Below are positions 22,677-30,135 of a DNA stretch of 33,933 bases, in pieces. The first letter of the stretch is position 1. Each line of letters opens with the position of its first letter. The DNA comes from JBHIET01 sp046760785 (GTDB lineage: Bacteria; Chloroflexota; Anaerolineae; B4-G1), in contig JBHIET010000033.1 in assembly GCA_046760785.1 (NCBI GenBank), forward strand, positions 1 to 33,933. The letters run 5' to 3'. Both the position numbers and the translations under genes were made by a program. Under the pieces are notes generated by a model. The model saw only the letters and a program-made list of their open reading frames with translations. It ran no database searches and was not told the DNA's origin.

Positions 22677-23324
22677 TCACGTCTCTTCCACCAGTTGCCT
22701 GACGACCCCTACCGCCTCATTTGCATTCTCGGCGTAGGCATCCGCGCCGATGGTTTGCGCCCAGTCGGGGCTGGCGGGTGCGCCGCCGATGATGACTTTG
22801 ACCTGCTCGCGCAGGCCGGCTTCCCTCAGCGCTTCGATGACCGCCTTCTGGTTGCGCATCGTCGTCGTCAGCAGCGCCGAGAGGCCGACGACGTTGGCGC
22901 CGACCTCCTGCACTCGCTTGACGAACTGGATGGCTGGCACGTCCACTCCCAGGTCGTGCACCTGGAAGCCCGCTGCGCTGAGCATCGTCGCCACCAGGCT
23001 CTTGCCGATCTCGTGAATGTCCCCTTCGACGGTGCCGATGACGACGGTGCCCAACACCTGGCGCTTCTCCTGCCGCGCCATCAACGCTGGCTCAAGAACC
23101 TCCATCGCGCCCTTCATCGCCTCGGCGGCCATCATCAGGTCGGGGATGAAGTACTCGCCACTCTCGTACCGGTCTCCGACGATCTGCATGCCGGGGTTGA
23201 GTGCTTTCTCGATAGCACTCAGCGGCGCGACGCCTGACTCCAGCGCCCGCGCCGCCCATTCCCGTGCCTGGTCAGGCTCGCCGCCGACGACGCTTTCTTG
23301 CAGTTGTTTCAGGAATTCGCTCAT
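22677..23324 (-). CDS. Corrinoid methyl-carrier protein (MttC/MtbC type)
   Basis: A 215-residue B12-binding protein. An N-terminal helical cap (1-~88; LNPGMQIVGDRYESGEYFIPDLMMAAEAMK) is followed by a Rossmann-like corrinoid domain with the base-off cobalamin motif GDIHEIGK (lower axial ligand His104), SALLTTT (~149-155) and IIGGAP (~178-183). It accepts a methyl group on Co(I) from the substrate methyltransferase and hands it to a second enzyme. The partner MttB-like gene is directly upstream, 27 bases away, in the same operon. No RamA-type reactivase or methylcobamide:THF/CoM methyltransferase is in the window. It converges on the kinase gene, with only seven bases between stops. Confidence 0.93.
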   Translation of the reverse strand: MSEFLKQLQESVVGGEPDQAREWAARALESGVAPLSAIEKALNPGMQIVGDRYESGEYFIPDLMMAAEAMKGAMEVLEPALMARQEKRQVLGTVVIGTVEGDIHEIGKSLVATMLSAAGFQVHDLGVDVPAIQFVKRVQEVGANVVGLSALLTTTMRNQKAVIEALREAGLREQVKVIIGGAPASPDWAQTIGADAYAENANEAVGVVRQLVEET

Positions 23325-23351
23325 TTTCGGCTCCTCGTTCCTGGATGCTGG

Positions 23352-24809
23352 CTACTCGCGGTCGGGGAGGCGGTCCATTCCGGCGGCCTGGGCTGCCCGC
23401 AGTGTGATGGCCTCCAGCTCGCGCACGACCTCAGCGGGGATTTCTCTAGGCTCGTAGGCGACGATAATCTCTTTGACGCGCTGGTGGGCGCGTTCGGTCA
23501 CGTCCAGGCTGCCCTTCGCCTCCCAGTTGTGACGGAAGTCGCGGTCCACCACCGGGCTGGGGATGAACAGCTCCTCCCGGAACCAGCGGCGCGTGTGGGG
23601 TGTGGTCAGGAAGTTGCCCGCGTGTCCCACCTGGCGGATGATCTCCAGCGCCAACGGCGTCTCCCGCTCGACCATTCCGACCACCAGTCGCTTCGCCATC
23701 CCCACGATCTCGGCGTCAATCACCAGTTTCTCCAGGCTGAAGCAGCTCTCGAAGTCGAGCATGCCGGGGCCGGAGTGCCTGTTGATGCCCGGCAGCGCCC
23801 CCAGCACCGCGCCGATGCCCGATTCGAACCCGCACTGACCGTCCACCACTTTGGAGTCGGACATTCCCAGGTAGGCGTGGGTGGGCAGGCCGAGGTACTT
23901 GCCCACCTCGGCGTAGGTGCAGTCAATCATCATCGTCTCGATGGCGCCCATCGGGGTGGTGCCCGTGCGCATGTCGAAGGCCGCCGGCGAGCCGCCCCAG
24001 ACGATGGGCGCGCCGGGGTTGGTCAGTTGATGGATAGTGACGCCGCTCAGGTTCTCGGCGGCGTGCTGGACGACTGCGCCCAGGAGAGTCGCCGGTCCCG
24101 TGGCTCCCGCCAGCGGCATGCTCACCAGCTGCGCTGGCACCCGGTACTGCGCACAGTCGATCAGGTTCTCGCAGGTGATCTCGGACCACAGCAGCGGCGG
24201 GGAGGGGCAGACGTCGAAGACGGCGGTGGGCTTCTCTGCCAGCGCTTCCTCGTTGCCGGCCACCGCCACCAGCAGGTCCTTCATCACCCCCCAGGTCTCG
24301 ACGGCGAACGCGCCGGTGACGACCGGCTTGCCGGTGTAGAGGAGAATGAGGTAGAGCCGGTAGAGGTCAGCGATCTCCTGCGGGACGTCCGCGCAGACGA
24401 GAGAGGTGGCCACTCCGTCCAGCGCGTCTAGCCCATCGGCCAGCTTGACGAAGCGCACGCAGTCGGCGGTGACGGGGGGGCGGGAGCGCTTCGCGCCGTG
24501 GTCGAGGATTTCGATGGCGGCCGACCCGGGGTCGAAGTGCACGTCATCATCACCATAGTGCACCACCGGCTGGCCGTTGGTGTCGTAGAGGTAAAACGAC
24601 GAAGGAGCTGTCTCGACCGCTTGGCGCGCCAGGTCGGCCGGGATGTGCGCCATCTGCGTCTCAAAGTCCACTTCCGCGTCATGCCCGGCCAGGAGCTGTA
24701 GCGCGCGGTCGGAATGGACGCGCACACCGGGGTCGCTCAACAGGTCGTAGGCCTCGGCGACGACGCGCTCGATGGTCTCGTGCGGCAGGAAACTTAGGTG
24801 AGGTCTCAT
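23352..24809 (-). CDS. Trimethylamine/glycine-betaine methyltransferase family protein (non-Pyl MttB)
   Basis: 485 residues from ATG 24809, behind a perfect AAGGAGGTGACC ribosome site. It follows the MttB superfamily TIM-barrel plan (HETIERVVAEAYDLLSDPGVRVHSDRALQLL at the N-terminus, PLAGATGPATLLGAV, GGSPAAFDMRTGTTPMGAIE, and the C-terminal NWEAKGSLDVTERAHQRVKEI). There is no in-frame amber codon, so it lacks pyrrolysine and belongs to the large non-Pyl group. Known examples of that group demethylate glycine betaine, proline betaine, carnitine or similar quaternary amines. It should pass the methyl group to the corrinoid protein encoded next. The substrate cannot be assigned from sequence. 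Its promoter is abutted by a MITE-like element. Confidence 0.92.
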   Translation of the reverse strand: MRPHLSFLPHETIERVVAEAYDLLSDPGVRVHSDRALQLLAGHDAEVDFETQMAHIPADLARQAVETAPSSFYLYDTNGQPVVHYGDDDVHFDPGSAAIEILDHGAKRSRPPVTADCVRFVKLADGLDALDGVATSLVCADVPQEIADLYRLYLILLYTGKPVVTGAFAVETWGVMKDLLVAVAGNEEALAEKPTAVFDVCPSPPLLWSEITCENLIDCAQYRVPAQLVSMPLAGATGPATLLGAVVQHAAENLSGVTIHQLTNPGAPIVWGGSPAAFDMRTGTTPMGAIETMMIDCTYAEVGKYLGLPTHAYLGMSDSKVVDGQCGFESGIGAVLGALPGINRHSGPGMLDFESCFSLEKLVIDAEIVGMAKRLVVGMVERETPLALEIIRQVGHAGNFLTTPHTRRWFREELFIPSPVVDRDFRHNWEAKGSLDVTERAHQRVKEIIVAYEPREIPAEVVRELEAITLRAAQAAGMDRLPDRE

Positions 24810-24859
24810 GGTCACCTCCTTCATTTGGTAGACTGGAGTGTTGGAAAGGTTTAGGGTAA

Positions 24860-24888
24860 AGTATAATCGGGAACGCCGCAAATGACAA
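24860..24888 (-). promoter_or_regulatory. Promoter of the mttB-corrinoid operon
   Basis: Minus strand: -35 TTGTCA (24883-24888), 17-base spacer, -10 TATACT (24860-24865). The -35 box overlaps the target duplication of the adjacent MITE. Confidence 0.7.
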
Positions 24889-24892
24889 GTTC

Positions 24893-25035
24893 TGGTGATT
24901 ACCCACATCTTACCGCAAAGCACGCAAAGAGCGCAAAGGGAATCAAAAAAAGGTTTCTTTGCGGCCTTCGCGCTCTTTGCGGTTCAGAGAAAACGCTGTC
25001 ATTGCCCTGTGTTCTGACATGTGGGCAATCACCAA
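24893..25035. mobile_element. 143-bp MITE-like element with 8-bp target duplication
   Basis: Flanked by ACAAGTTC at 24885-24892 and 25036-25043. Ends: TGGTGATTACCCACAT at the left and ATGTGGGCAATCACCA at the right, inverted repeats with one mismatch. Inside are second inverted arms (CGCAAAGAGCGCAAAGG and CCTTCGCGCTCTTTGCG), so nearly the whole element can fold. There is no coding capacity. It lies between the divergent mttB and upp promoters. Confidence 0.85.
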
Positions 25036-25077
25036 ACAAGTTCCGCGGCGCAGCCTATCTTCGGATGCTGCTGACGC

Positions 25078-25106
25078 TTGACAAACTAGTTTCTTGATAG
25101 CATAAT
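25078..25106 (+). promoter_or_regulatory. Promoter of upp
   Basis: -35 TTGACA (25078-25083), 17-base spacer, -10 CATAAT (25101-25106). Followed by SD AGGAGGTGAT at 25130-25139. Confidence 0.8.
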
Positions 25107-25144
25107 CGGTTTCACTGCCCAAAGCCTCCAGGAGGTGATTTGTG

Positions 25145-25771
25145 ATGTCGCAAGTGCATATTTCGGCCCATCCGCTGGTGCAGCATAAAATGACCTTGCT
25201 GCGCGACCAGCGCACAGATCCCAAGAAGTTTCGCGAACTGCTGCGAGAGATCGCCATACTCATCGCCTACGAAGCAACAGCCGATCTGACGACAGATGAA
25301 GTGACAGTGATGACACCGTTGGGACGGGCCGGAGGCTCCCGACTGCAAGAGCGTGTAGGTCTCGTCCCCATCCTGCGCGCCGGCCTGGGGATGGTGGAGG
25401 GAATCTGGAATATGATGCCCAACGCCGAGGTGTGGCACATCGGCCTCTTGCGCGACGAGCGGACGCTGGAGCCGGCGGAGTACTACAGCCGCCTTCCGGT
25501 CAGCCCGACGGTGGACGTTTGCCTGGTCCTCGATCCGATGCTCGCCACAGGCGGATCGGCGGTGGCAGCGGTGGACATTCTCAGGCGCTGGGGGGCCAAA
25601 CGTATCAAATTCGTGGGCGTCATCGCGGCCGCTGAGGGTGTGCGACGCCTGACGACAGCTCATCCCGACGTGCCACTGTATCTCGCTGCCGTGGACGAGT
25701 GGCTGAACGAAGCGGGCTTGATCGTGCCGGGTTTGGGAAACGCGGGGGACCGGCTGTTTGGCACGGGATAA
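25145..25771 (+). CDS. upp: Uracil phosphoribosyltransferase
   Basis: A 208-residue type I phosphoribosyltransferase that makes UMP from uracil and PRPP in pyrimidine salvage. Diagnostic sequence: HISAHPLVQHKMTLLRD at the start, VPILRAGLGMVEG, the PRPP loop VLDPMLATGGS (about 128-138), and the uracil-binding C-terminal PGLGNAGDRLFGTG. The length matches the family (207-209). The SD favours ATG 25145, with an in-frame GTG just before it as an alternative. It is monocistronic with a strong promoter. One possible source of its substrate is the exported nucleoside hydrolase at 1736. Confidence 0.97.
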   Translation: MSQVHISAHPLVQHKMTLLRDQRTDPKKFRELLREIAILIAYEATADLTTDEVTVMTPLGRAGGSRLQERVGLVPILRAGLGMVEGIWNMMPNAEVWHIGLLRDERTLEPAEYYSRLPVSPTVDVCLVLDPMLATGGSAVAAVDILRRWGAKRIKFVGVIAAAEGVRRLTTAHPDVPLYLAAVDEWLNEAGLIVPGLGNAGDRLFGTG

Positions 25772-25836
25772 GTCAGCGGATGAGAAACGGATAAACGGAT
25801 GGGTCAGCGGATGGGGAGGATTCAAGGAGGGTTTTG

Positions 25837-26318
25837 ATGGGGCTGGTGAAAGACGCGCCGCACAGTGATTTGACTTACAAGATCATTGGCTTAGTACAGC
25901 AAGGCATAGATTCGTTCCGAGTTCCCCGTTCGCCACGCCGCTGAACCGCTCGGCTGAGCTCGCGACGAAGCCTCCGGGCTGAAAGAGCAAAGCCCTACGG
26001 GCTAGAGCGGCCCTGATTCAGCCCCGAAGGGGCTTCGTTCTTTCAGCGCGGGGTCTTCAGCCCCGCGCTGGCACCGGACAAATTGGGAACGAACTTGCGG
26101 AAGGCTGTACTTAGCTTAGCTATGGCAGTGCATAAAGTACATTCCCATCCTCTATGAATGACGGCATTGCACAGGTTATTGGTTACTTTGCCGGAACCGA
26201 CTGTGAAGTGGCCTCGTTGATCAACTTTGGCCGACGGCGCCTGGAGTGGAAACGTCTCTTTCCACCCAGGAAGATTCGCGAGCACCGACGCAAGAAATGG
26301 GGCAAGCAACTCGCATAA
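25837..26318 (+). pseudogene. GxxExxY-family gene broken by a MITE and a deletion
   Basis: After AAGGAGG (25824-25830) the frame starts MGLVKDAPHSDLTYKIIGL. A 219-base element interrupts it at 25895. Removing that element plus one copy of GCTTAG restores KIIGLAMAVHKV, the usual continuation of GxxExxY proteins. A few codons later the frame breaks again, and the C-terminal block appears: IAQVIGYFAGTDCEVASLIN, then FGRRRLEWKRLFPPRKI, ending KQLA with TAA at 26316-26318. About 60 central codons, including the GxxExxY motif and the predicted nuclease-like core, are missing. Proteins of this family (~125-130 residues) have a PD-(D/E)XK-like fold and no firmly known role. The product is non-functional. 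Confidence 0.8.
25895..26113. mobile_element. 219-bp MITE-like element inside the GxxExxY gene
   Basis: Flanked by GCTTAG at 25889-25894 and 26114-26119. The ends are imperfect inverted repeats of about 30 bases that share AGTACAGC and TTCGTTCC. The centre contains further palindromes (GCCCCGAAGGGGC; CGCGGGG with CCCCGCG) and no open frame. The exact ends may shift a few bases because the TIR runs into the duplicated site. Confidence 0.82.
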
Positions 26319-26353
26319 TCCACTAATCCATCCGTTTATCCGTTGATGATCCG

Positions 26354-27403
26354 TTGACACACTTGCTGCAGTATCTTCTAGTCTTTGGTATCTCTGCTGG
26401 CCTAGCCCTCGTCCTCACCCCTCTGGCCGGCCGCCTGGGGCGGCGGCTGGGCATCGTAGACCGGCCCGGCGGACGGCGGGGTCACAAGGGGACGGTGCCC
26501 CGGCTGGGTGGCGTGGGGCTATTCGTTCCATTCGTCATTGTCATTGGGCTTGTGGCGTGGCGGGGAACGCTCACCGCCGGCTACAGCGCCGATGATTTTA
26601 CCAGGCTGAACGGTCTACTGATCGGCGGCCTGGGCGCTTTTCTCTTTGGGCTGCTCGACGACAAGCTCGATCTGCCTCCCAAACCTCAGCTCGCGGTCCA
26701 ATTTCTGCTCTCGCTGGTCGCCCTCGCCACGCTGCTGTGGCTCGAACGTTTCACCCTGCCCTTCCTCGGCTACGTGGAATTGGAGGCCTACCCCTGGGGC
26801 GCTTGGGTCTACGTCCCGTTGACGATCCTCTGGGTGATGGGGATGATGAACACGGTCAACTGGCTGGACGGGCTGGACGGGCTGGCCGGTGGGGTGGGAG
26901 CGATTCTTTGCCTGGTGCTGGCGATCCACATGCACCGCGTCGGACAACCCGGCGTGGCGTTGCTGCCGTTGGCGCTCCTGGGCGCGCTGCTGGGCTTTCT
27001 GCCCTACAACGTCGCGCCAGCGCGGGTCTTTCTGGGAAGCGGTGGGGCTTTCTTTCTGGGCTACGCTTTGGGGGGACTGGGCCTCATCGCCGGCGGGCGG
27101 GTGGCGACCGTGATGCTGGTGATGGGCCTGCCCATCATGGACGTGGCCTGGCAGATTCTCAACCGCGTGTGTCACCACCGTTCCCCTACCCAGGCCGACC
27201 GGGGCCACCTCCACTTTCGCCTGCTCGACCTGGGGCTTTCGGAGCGGGTCATCGTGCTCCTCTACTGGGGTTTCTGTACCCTGTTCGGCCTACTGGCGCT
27301 GGTCGTCTCCTCCCGCCTCTACAAGCTGCTGGCACTGGCGACCATCGGGGTAGTGGTCGTCGCCGTGCTGGCCTGGCTTTCGCGCTCCGAGCGTTCGCGC
27401 TAA
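26354..27403 (+). CDS. Polyprenyl-phosphate sugar-1-phosphate transferase (WecA/TagO/MraY family)
   Basis: A 349-residue polytopic membrane enzyme with about ten hydrophobic segments. The cytoplasmic loops carry the family motifs: RPGGRRGHKGTVPRLGG after TM1, LLDDKLDLPPKPQLAVQ (the DD Mg2+ motif), NTVNWLDGLDGLAGG (catalytic Asp region) and HHRSPTQADRGHLHFRL (the HxH-rich loop of the WecA branch rather than MraY). It transfers GlcNAc-1-P or a related sugar phosphate to undecaprenyl phosphate, starting a cell-wall or surface polymer. The start is TTG 26354, the only one that keeps TM1; no SD is visible, and the codon overlaps an inverted repeat, so the original start may have been displaced. 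It converges with nadD, overlapping it by four bases. Confidence 0.92.
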   Translation: MTHLLQYLLVFGISAGLALVLTPLAGRLGRRLGIVDRPGGRRGHKGTVPRLGGVGLFVPFVIVIGLVAWRGTLTAGYSADDFTRLNGLLIGGLGAFLFGLLDDKLDLPPKPQLAVQFLLSLVALATLLWLERFTLPFLGYVELEAYPWGAWVYVPLTILWVMGMMNTVNWLDGLDGLAGGVGAILCLVLAIHMHRVGQPGVALLPLALLGALLGFLPYNVAPARVFLGSGGAFFLGYALGGLGLIAGGRVATVMLVMGLPIMDVAWQILNRVCHHRSPTQADRGHLHFRLLDLGLSERVIVLLYWGFCTLFGLLALVVSSRLYKLLALATIGVVVVAVLAWLSRSERSR

Positions 27404-28062
27404 GACCCTGAAGGTCCTGGAAACCTTTCAGACGTCACCTCGTAAAGGCGATGCTCGCGTATGTAAGCCTCGACCGCTGGCGGGACCAGGTAGCGCAGCG
27501 GCAATCCCGTGCGGGCGCGCCGCCGCAGGTCAGAGGCTGCGATGTCCAGGCACGGAACGTCGAGCCAGACCAGCCGCTCATGCAGACCTGGTATGGCCTG
27601 CTCCAGCATCTCCAGGTCAGGCTCATAGCCAGCGCGCTCCATCACCGCCAGGCGAGCCTGCCGCACGATGCCGGCCGGGTCGCGCCAGGCGAGGAACTCG
27701 GCCAAGCTGTCCCCACCCATCAGGAAGAACAACCCCGCTTTCGGGTACTCTTGCCGCAGCAGGGCCAGCATCTCAACCGTGTAGTGCGGGCCGGACCGGT
27801 CCAGGTCCACGCGGGAAAGGGCAAAGGCAGGGTTATCGGCGATGGCCGCCTCGACCATCGCCACGCGGCGGTGGGCCGGCGTGGTCGGCCGGCCGGGCTT
27901 GAGAGGCTGCTTCCCGGCCGGGACGAAGAGGACGCGGTCGAGCCTCAGTTGCACGCGGGCGTTCTCGGCCAGCGCCAGGTGGCCGTAGTGCGGCGGGTCA
28001 AAGGTGCCGCCCATGATGCCCAATTTCGGGATTCGGGATTCGGGATTCGTCACTCTCTCCAT
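27400..28062 (-). CDS. nadD: Nicotinate-nucleotide adenylyltransferase
   Basis: A 220-residue enzyme that adenylates nicotinate mononucleotide to deamido-NAD in NAD synthesis. MGGTFDPPHYGHLALAE contains the nucleotidyltransferase HxGH motif (His25-His28). FFLMGGDSLAEFLAWRDP is the NadD substrate loop, and DIAASDLRRRARTG replaces the usual ISSTxIR-R motif with conserved spacing. The N-terminal residues ERVTNPESRIPK come from a heptamer tandem repeat (28025-28049). Homologues begin close to KLGIMGGTF, so the repeat has either supplied or extended the start. ATG 28062 has no clear SD. Third gene of the obgE operon, 30 bases after the acetyltransferase. Confidence 0.95.
   Translation of the reverse strand: MERVTNPESRIPKLGIMGGTFDPPHYGHLALAENARVQLRLDRVLFVPAGKQPLKPGRPTTPAHRRVAMVEAAIADNPAFALSRVDLDRSGPHYTVEMLALLRQEYPKAGLFFLMGGDSLAEFLAWRDPAGIVRQARLAVMERAGYEPDLEMLEQAIPGLHERLVWLDVPCLDIAASDLRRRARTGLPLRYLVPPAVEAYIREHRLYEVTSERFPGPSGS
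28025..28049 (+). repeat. Heptamer tandem at the nadD start
   Basis: TTCGGGA repeated 3.6 times. On the coding strand it reads TCCCGAA and encodes NPESRIPK at the NadD N-terminus. Confidence 0.85.
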
Positions 28063-28092
28063 ACCAACTCTGTCCCATCGATATGCACCGCT

Positions 28093-28692
28093 TCATCCCG
28101 ACAGCGGCTTCACCACGTACAGCCAGGTGCGGATGCCAAAGAGCCACCCAGTCAACCACTCCTCGCTCCGTTTCTCCAGCCGGAAGCCGGAACGCTCGTA
28201 GAGATGTCGGGCAGGGTTGGAAGCCGCCACGTGCAGAGATAAACTCCGCCTGCCACGCGCACGCGCCCACTCCTCGGCGCTCTCTAGAAGTCTCCACCCG
28301 ATGCCCCGTCTGCGAAAACCGGCTGCCACGGCGATGTTACTGATGTAGGCTGTGGTTCCAACAACCGTCTCCTCGTGCAGTAACACCAGCCCGACAGTGG
28401 CCCTCAAAGTGTAGACCGGGCCGACTTCACGCAGCATAATCTGGAGTTGCCCCCAGAGGTCGCTCAACCGCTCGCGCCGCGCCGTCAGTTCGAGCAGGCC
28501 GACGACCTGCCCACCCATCTCGGCCACGAACAGCGCACACAGTCCTCGTTCGAGCATCAGCCGCTCTATCTGCGCCACGACGCGAGGAGCACGGTCAACC
28601 CGGCGTCCAAAAATGGCACCAAACTTGCGGATGAAACCCTCGACCAGGATCTCACCCACACGGGGCATGTCTTCGACCCTGGCCGGGCGCAC
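28093..28692 (-). CDS. GNAT-family N-acetyltransferase
   Basis: 199 residues from a GTG at 28692, with GGAGG five bases upstream; the longer open frame reaching 28923 overlaps obgE and is rejected. The GNAT fold is clear: RPARVEDMPRVGEILVEGF as beta1-alpha1, ALFVAEMGGQVVGLLEL as beta2-beta3, YISNIAVAAGFRRRGIGWRLLESAEEWARARG as motif A with the acetyl-CoA pyrophosphate loop RRRGIG, and LHVAASNPARHLYERSGFRLEKR as motif B. The substrate cannot be told (protein N-terminus, amine or antibiotic). It lies between obgE and nadD in a tight operon. The 45-base gap to obgE is filled by a heptamer repeat that has probably reset its start. Confidence 0.9.
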   Translation of the reverse strand: MRPARVEDMPRVGEILVEGFIRKFGAIFGRRVDRAPRVVAQIERLMLERGLCALFVAEMGGQVVGLLELTARRERLSDLWGQLQIMLREVGPVYTLRATVGLVLLHEETVVGTTAYISNIAVAAGFRRRGIGWRLLESAEEWARARGRRSLSLHVAASNPARHLYERSGFRLEKRSEEWLTGWLFGIRTWLYVVKPLSG

Positions 28693-28707
28693 CACAACCT
28701 CCGATTT

Positions 28708-28735
28708 GGGCTTTAGGCTTTGGGCTTCGGGCTTT
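28708..28735 (+). repeat. Heptamer tandem between obgE and the GNAT gene
   Basis: Four units of GGGCTTT / AGGCTTT / GGGCTTC / GGGCTTT, ending one base before the obgE stop codon. Confidence 0.85.
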
Positions 28736-28736
28736 G

Positions 28737-29996
28737 TTATTCCCCCCACACCAACTCCGTCTCGCCAATGCGGACGGTGTCCCCTGGCTGCACGCCAGCC
28801 TCCTCCAGCGCCGTCGCGATTCCCATGCGATCCAGCGCCCGCTGGAAACGGCGCACCGCTTCCTCCAGATTCCAGACCGTCATCGCCGCCAGCCTTTCCA
28901 CCCGCACGCCGCGCACCCGCCACCCATCGTCCTCCCGCTCGATGGTGAACACTTCCTCATCCTCGCCAGGTCGCAAGACGGGCAACTCGCGGAGCGAAAC
29001 TTCCTCCGGCTGTTCGGCCAACATCTGCGCCGCGCGGTAGAGCAGCTCTCGCGTGCCCTCCCGCGCCAGCGCGGAGATCGCCAGCGCCGGATAGCCCTGC
29101 ACCTCAAGTGCCGCTTTGACCTCTGGCCAACGTTCCCGCACCTGTGGCAGGTCCATCTTGTTGAGCACCGCCAGTTGGGGCTTCTGCGCCAGGCCGTGGC
29201 CGAAGGCGGCCAGCTCGCGATTGATGGCGGCGAAATCCGCCAGTAGGTCGGCGGAGAGACCGTCGAGGAGATGGATCAACACGCGGGTGCGCTCGATGTG
29301 GCGCAGGAACTCGTGCCCCAGCCCCTTGCCCTCCGACGCCCCCTCGATCAGGCCAGGGATGTCTGCCAGGACGAACTCCGTCTGGTCATCGAGCACGACG
29401 ACGCCGAGGTTGGGCTGGAGGGTGGTGAAGGGATAGGGCGCGATTTTGGGGCGCGCGGCGGTGACCGCCGCCAGCAGCGTGGATTTGCCCGCGTTGGGCA
29501 TTCCCACTACGCCCACGTCGGCCAGTAGCTTCAATTCCAGCCGCAGCCAGCGCTCCTCTCCGGGCGCGCCGTGCTCGGCCATGCGGGGGGCCTGGTTGGT
29601 GGGAGTGGCAAAGTGGGCGTTTCCTCTCCCTCCGCGCCCGCCCCGCGCCGCGACCAACTCCTGGCCCGGCTCGGTCAGGTCGCCCAGCAGGTCGCTGGTG
29701 TCAGCGTCGTAGACGACGGTGCCGGGCGGCACCGGGACGCGCAGGTCCGCACCGGACGCGCCGTGCTGGTTCTTGCCCCGCCCGTGCTCGCCGCGTGCGG
29801 CCCGGAAGTGACGCTTCTTGCTGAAGCGATAGAGCGTGTTGAGGTGGGGGTCCACGTAGAGCAGGATATCGCCCCCCTTACCACCGTCGCCGCCCGCTGG
29901 CCCGCCGAAAGGGACGTACTTCTCGCGCCGGAAGGCGACGCATCCATCGCCTCCATCGCCCCCCTTGACGTAGATCTTGGCCTCGTCGTAGAACAT
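28737..29996 (-). CDS. obgE: GTPase Obg/CgtA
   Basis: A 419-residue ribosome-associated GTPase needed for 50S assembly and stress control. The N-terminal glycine-rich Obg fold (1-~158; KGGDGGDGCVAFRREKYVPFGGP) is followed by the G domain with G1 GMPNAGKST (165-173), G3 DIPG (212-215), G4 NKMD (279-282) and G5 SALA. The C-terminal OCT domain begins at ~340 and ends RIGETELVWGE. ATG 29996 matches the family start (MFYDEAKIYV). There is no ribosome-binding site. The promoter at 30006-30033 places the transcription start within a few bases of the ATG, so the mRNA is probably leaderless. First gene of obgE-GNAT-nadD. Confidence 0.97.
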   Translation of the reverse strand: MFYDEAKIYVKGGDGGDGCVAFRREKYVPFGGPAGGDGGKGGDILLYVDPHLNTLYRFSKKRHFRAARGEHGRGKNQHGASGADLRVPVPPGTVVYDADTSDLLGDLTEPGQELVAARGGRGGRGNAHFATPTNQAPRMAEHGAPGEERWLRLELKLLADVGVVGMPNAGKSTLLAAVTAARPKIAPYPFTTLQPNLGVVVLDDQTEFVLADIPGLIEGASEGKGLGHEFLRHIERTRVLIHLLDGLSADLLADFAAINRELAAFGHGLAQKPQLAVLNKMDLPQVRERWPEVKAALEVQGYPALAISALAREGTRELLYRAAQMLAEQPEEVSLRELPVLRPGEDEEVFTIEREDDGWRVRGVRVERLAAMTVWNLEEAVRRFQRALDRMGIATALEEAGVQPGDTVRIGETELVWGE

Positions 29997-30005
29997 CGCG
30001 GGAGA

Positions 30006-30033
30006 AGGATACCGCAAATAGGGAGGATGTCAA
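30006..30033 (-). promoter_or_regulatory. Promoter of obgE, probably leaderless
   Basis: Minus strand: -35 TTGACA (30028-30033), 16-base spacer, -10 TATCCT (30006-30011). Only nine bases separate the -10 from the obgE ATG. Confidence 0.75.
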
Positions 30034-30135
30034 GAGGGGAGCGCGGAAGCAGGCGAGGAATGGGTGAATGATAAGAGTGGGGCGGCGGGCGCTTGAGTTT
30101 GTGCAAGCGCCGTCTGCCCTCGACGCAGCTTAGTT

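Larger units (their letters stand above)
25772..26358. repeat. 33-bp inverted repeats bracketing the GxxExxY pseudogene
   Basis: 25772-25804 and 26326-26358 are reverse complements with about five mismatches in 33 bases, sharing the core ACGGATAAACGGATGG. The right arm runs into the TTG start of the next gene. Confidence 0.75.

Noticed and set aside
23298..24431. A 377-codon plus-strand open frame
   Set aside because: Antisense to the mttB-type gene, which has a perfect SD and conserved domain sequence.
23352..24809. Pyrrolysine-containing MttB
   Set aside because: No in-frame TAG, and no pylS/pylT or other pyl genes in the window.
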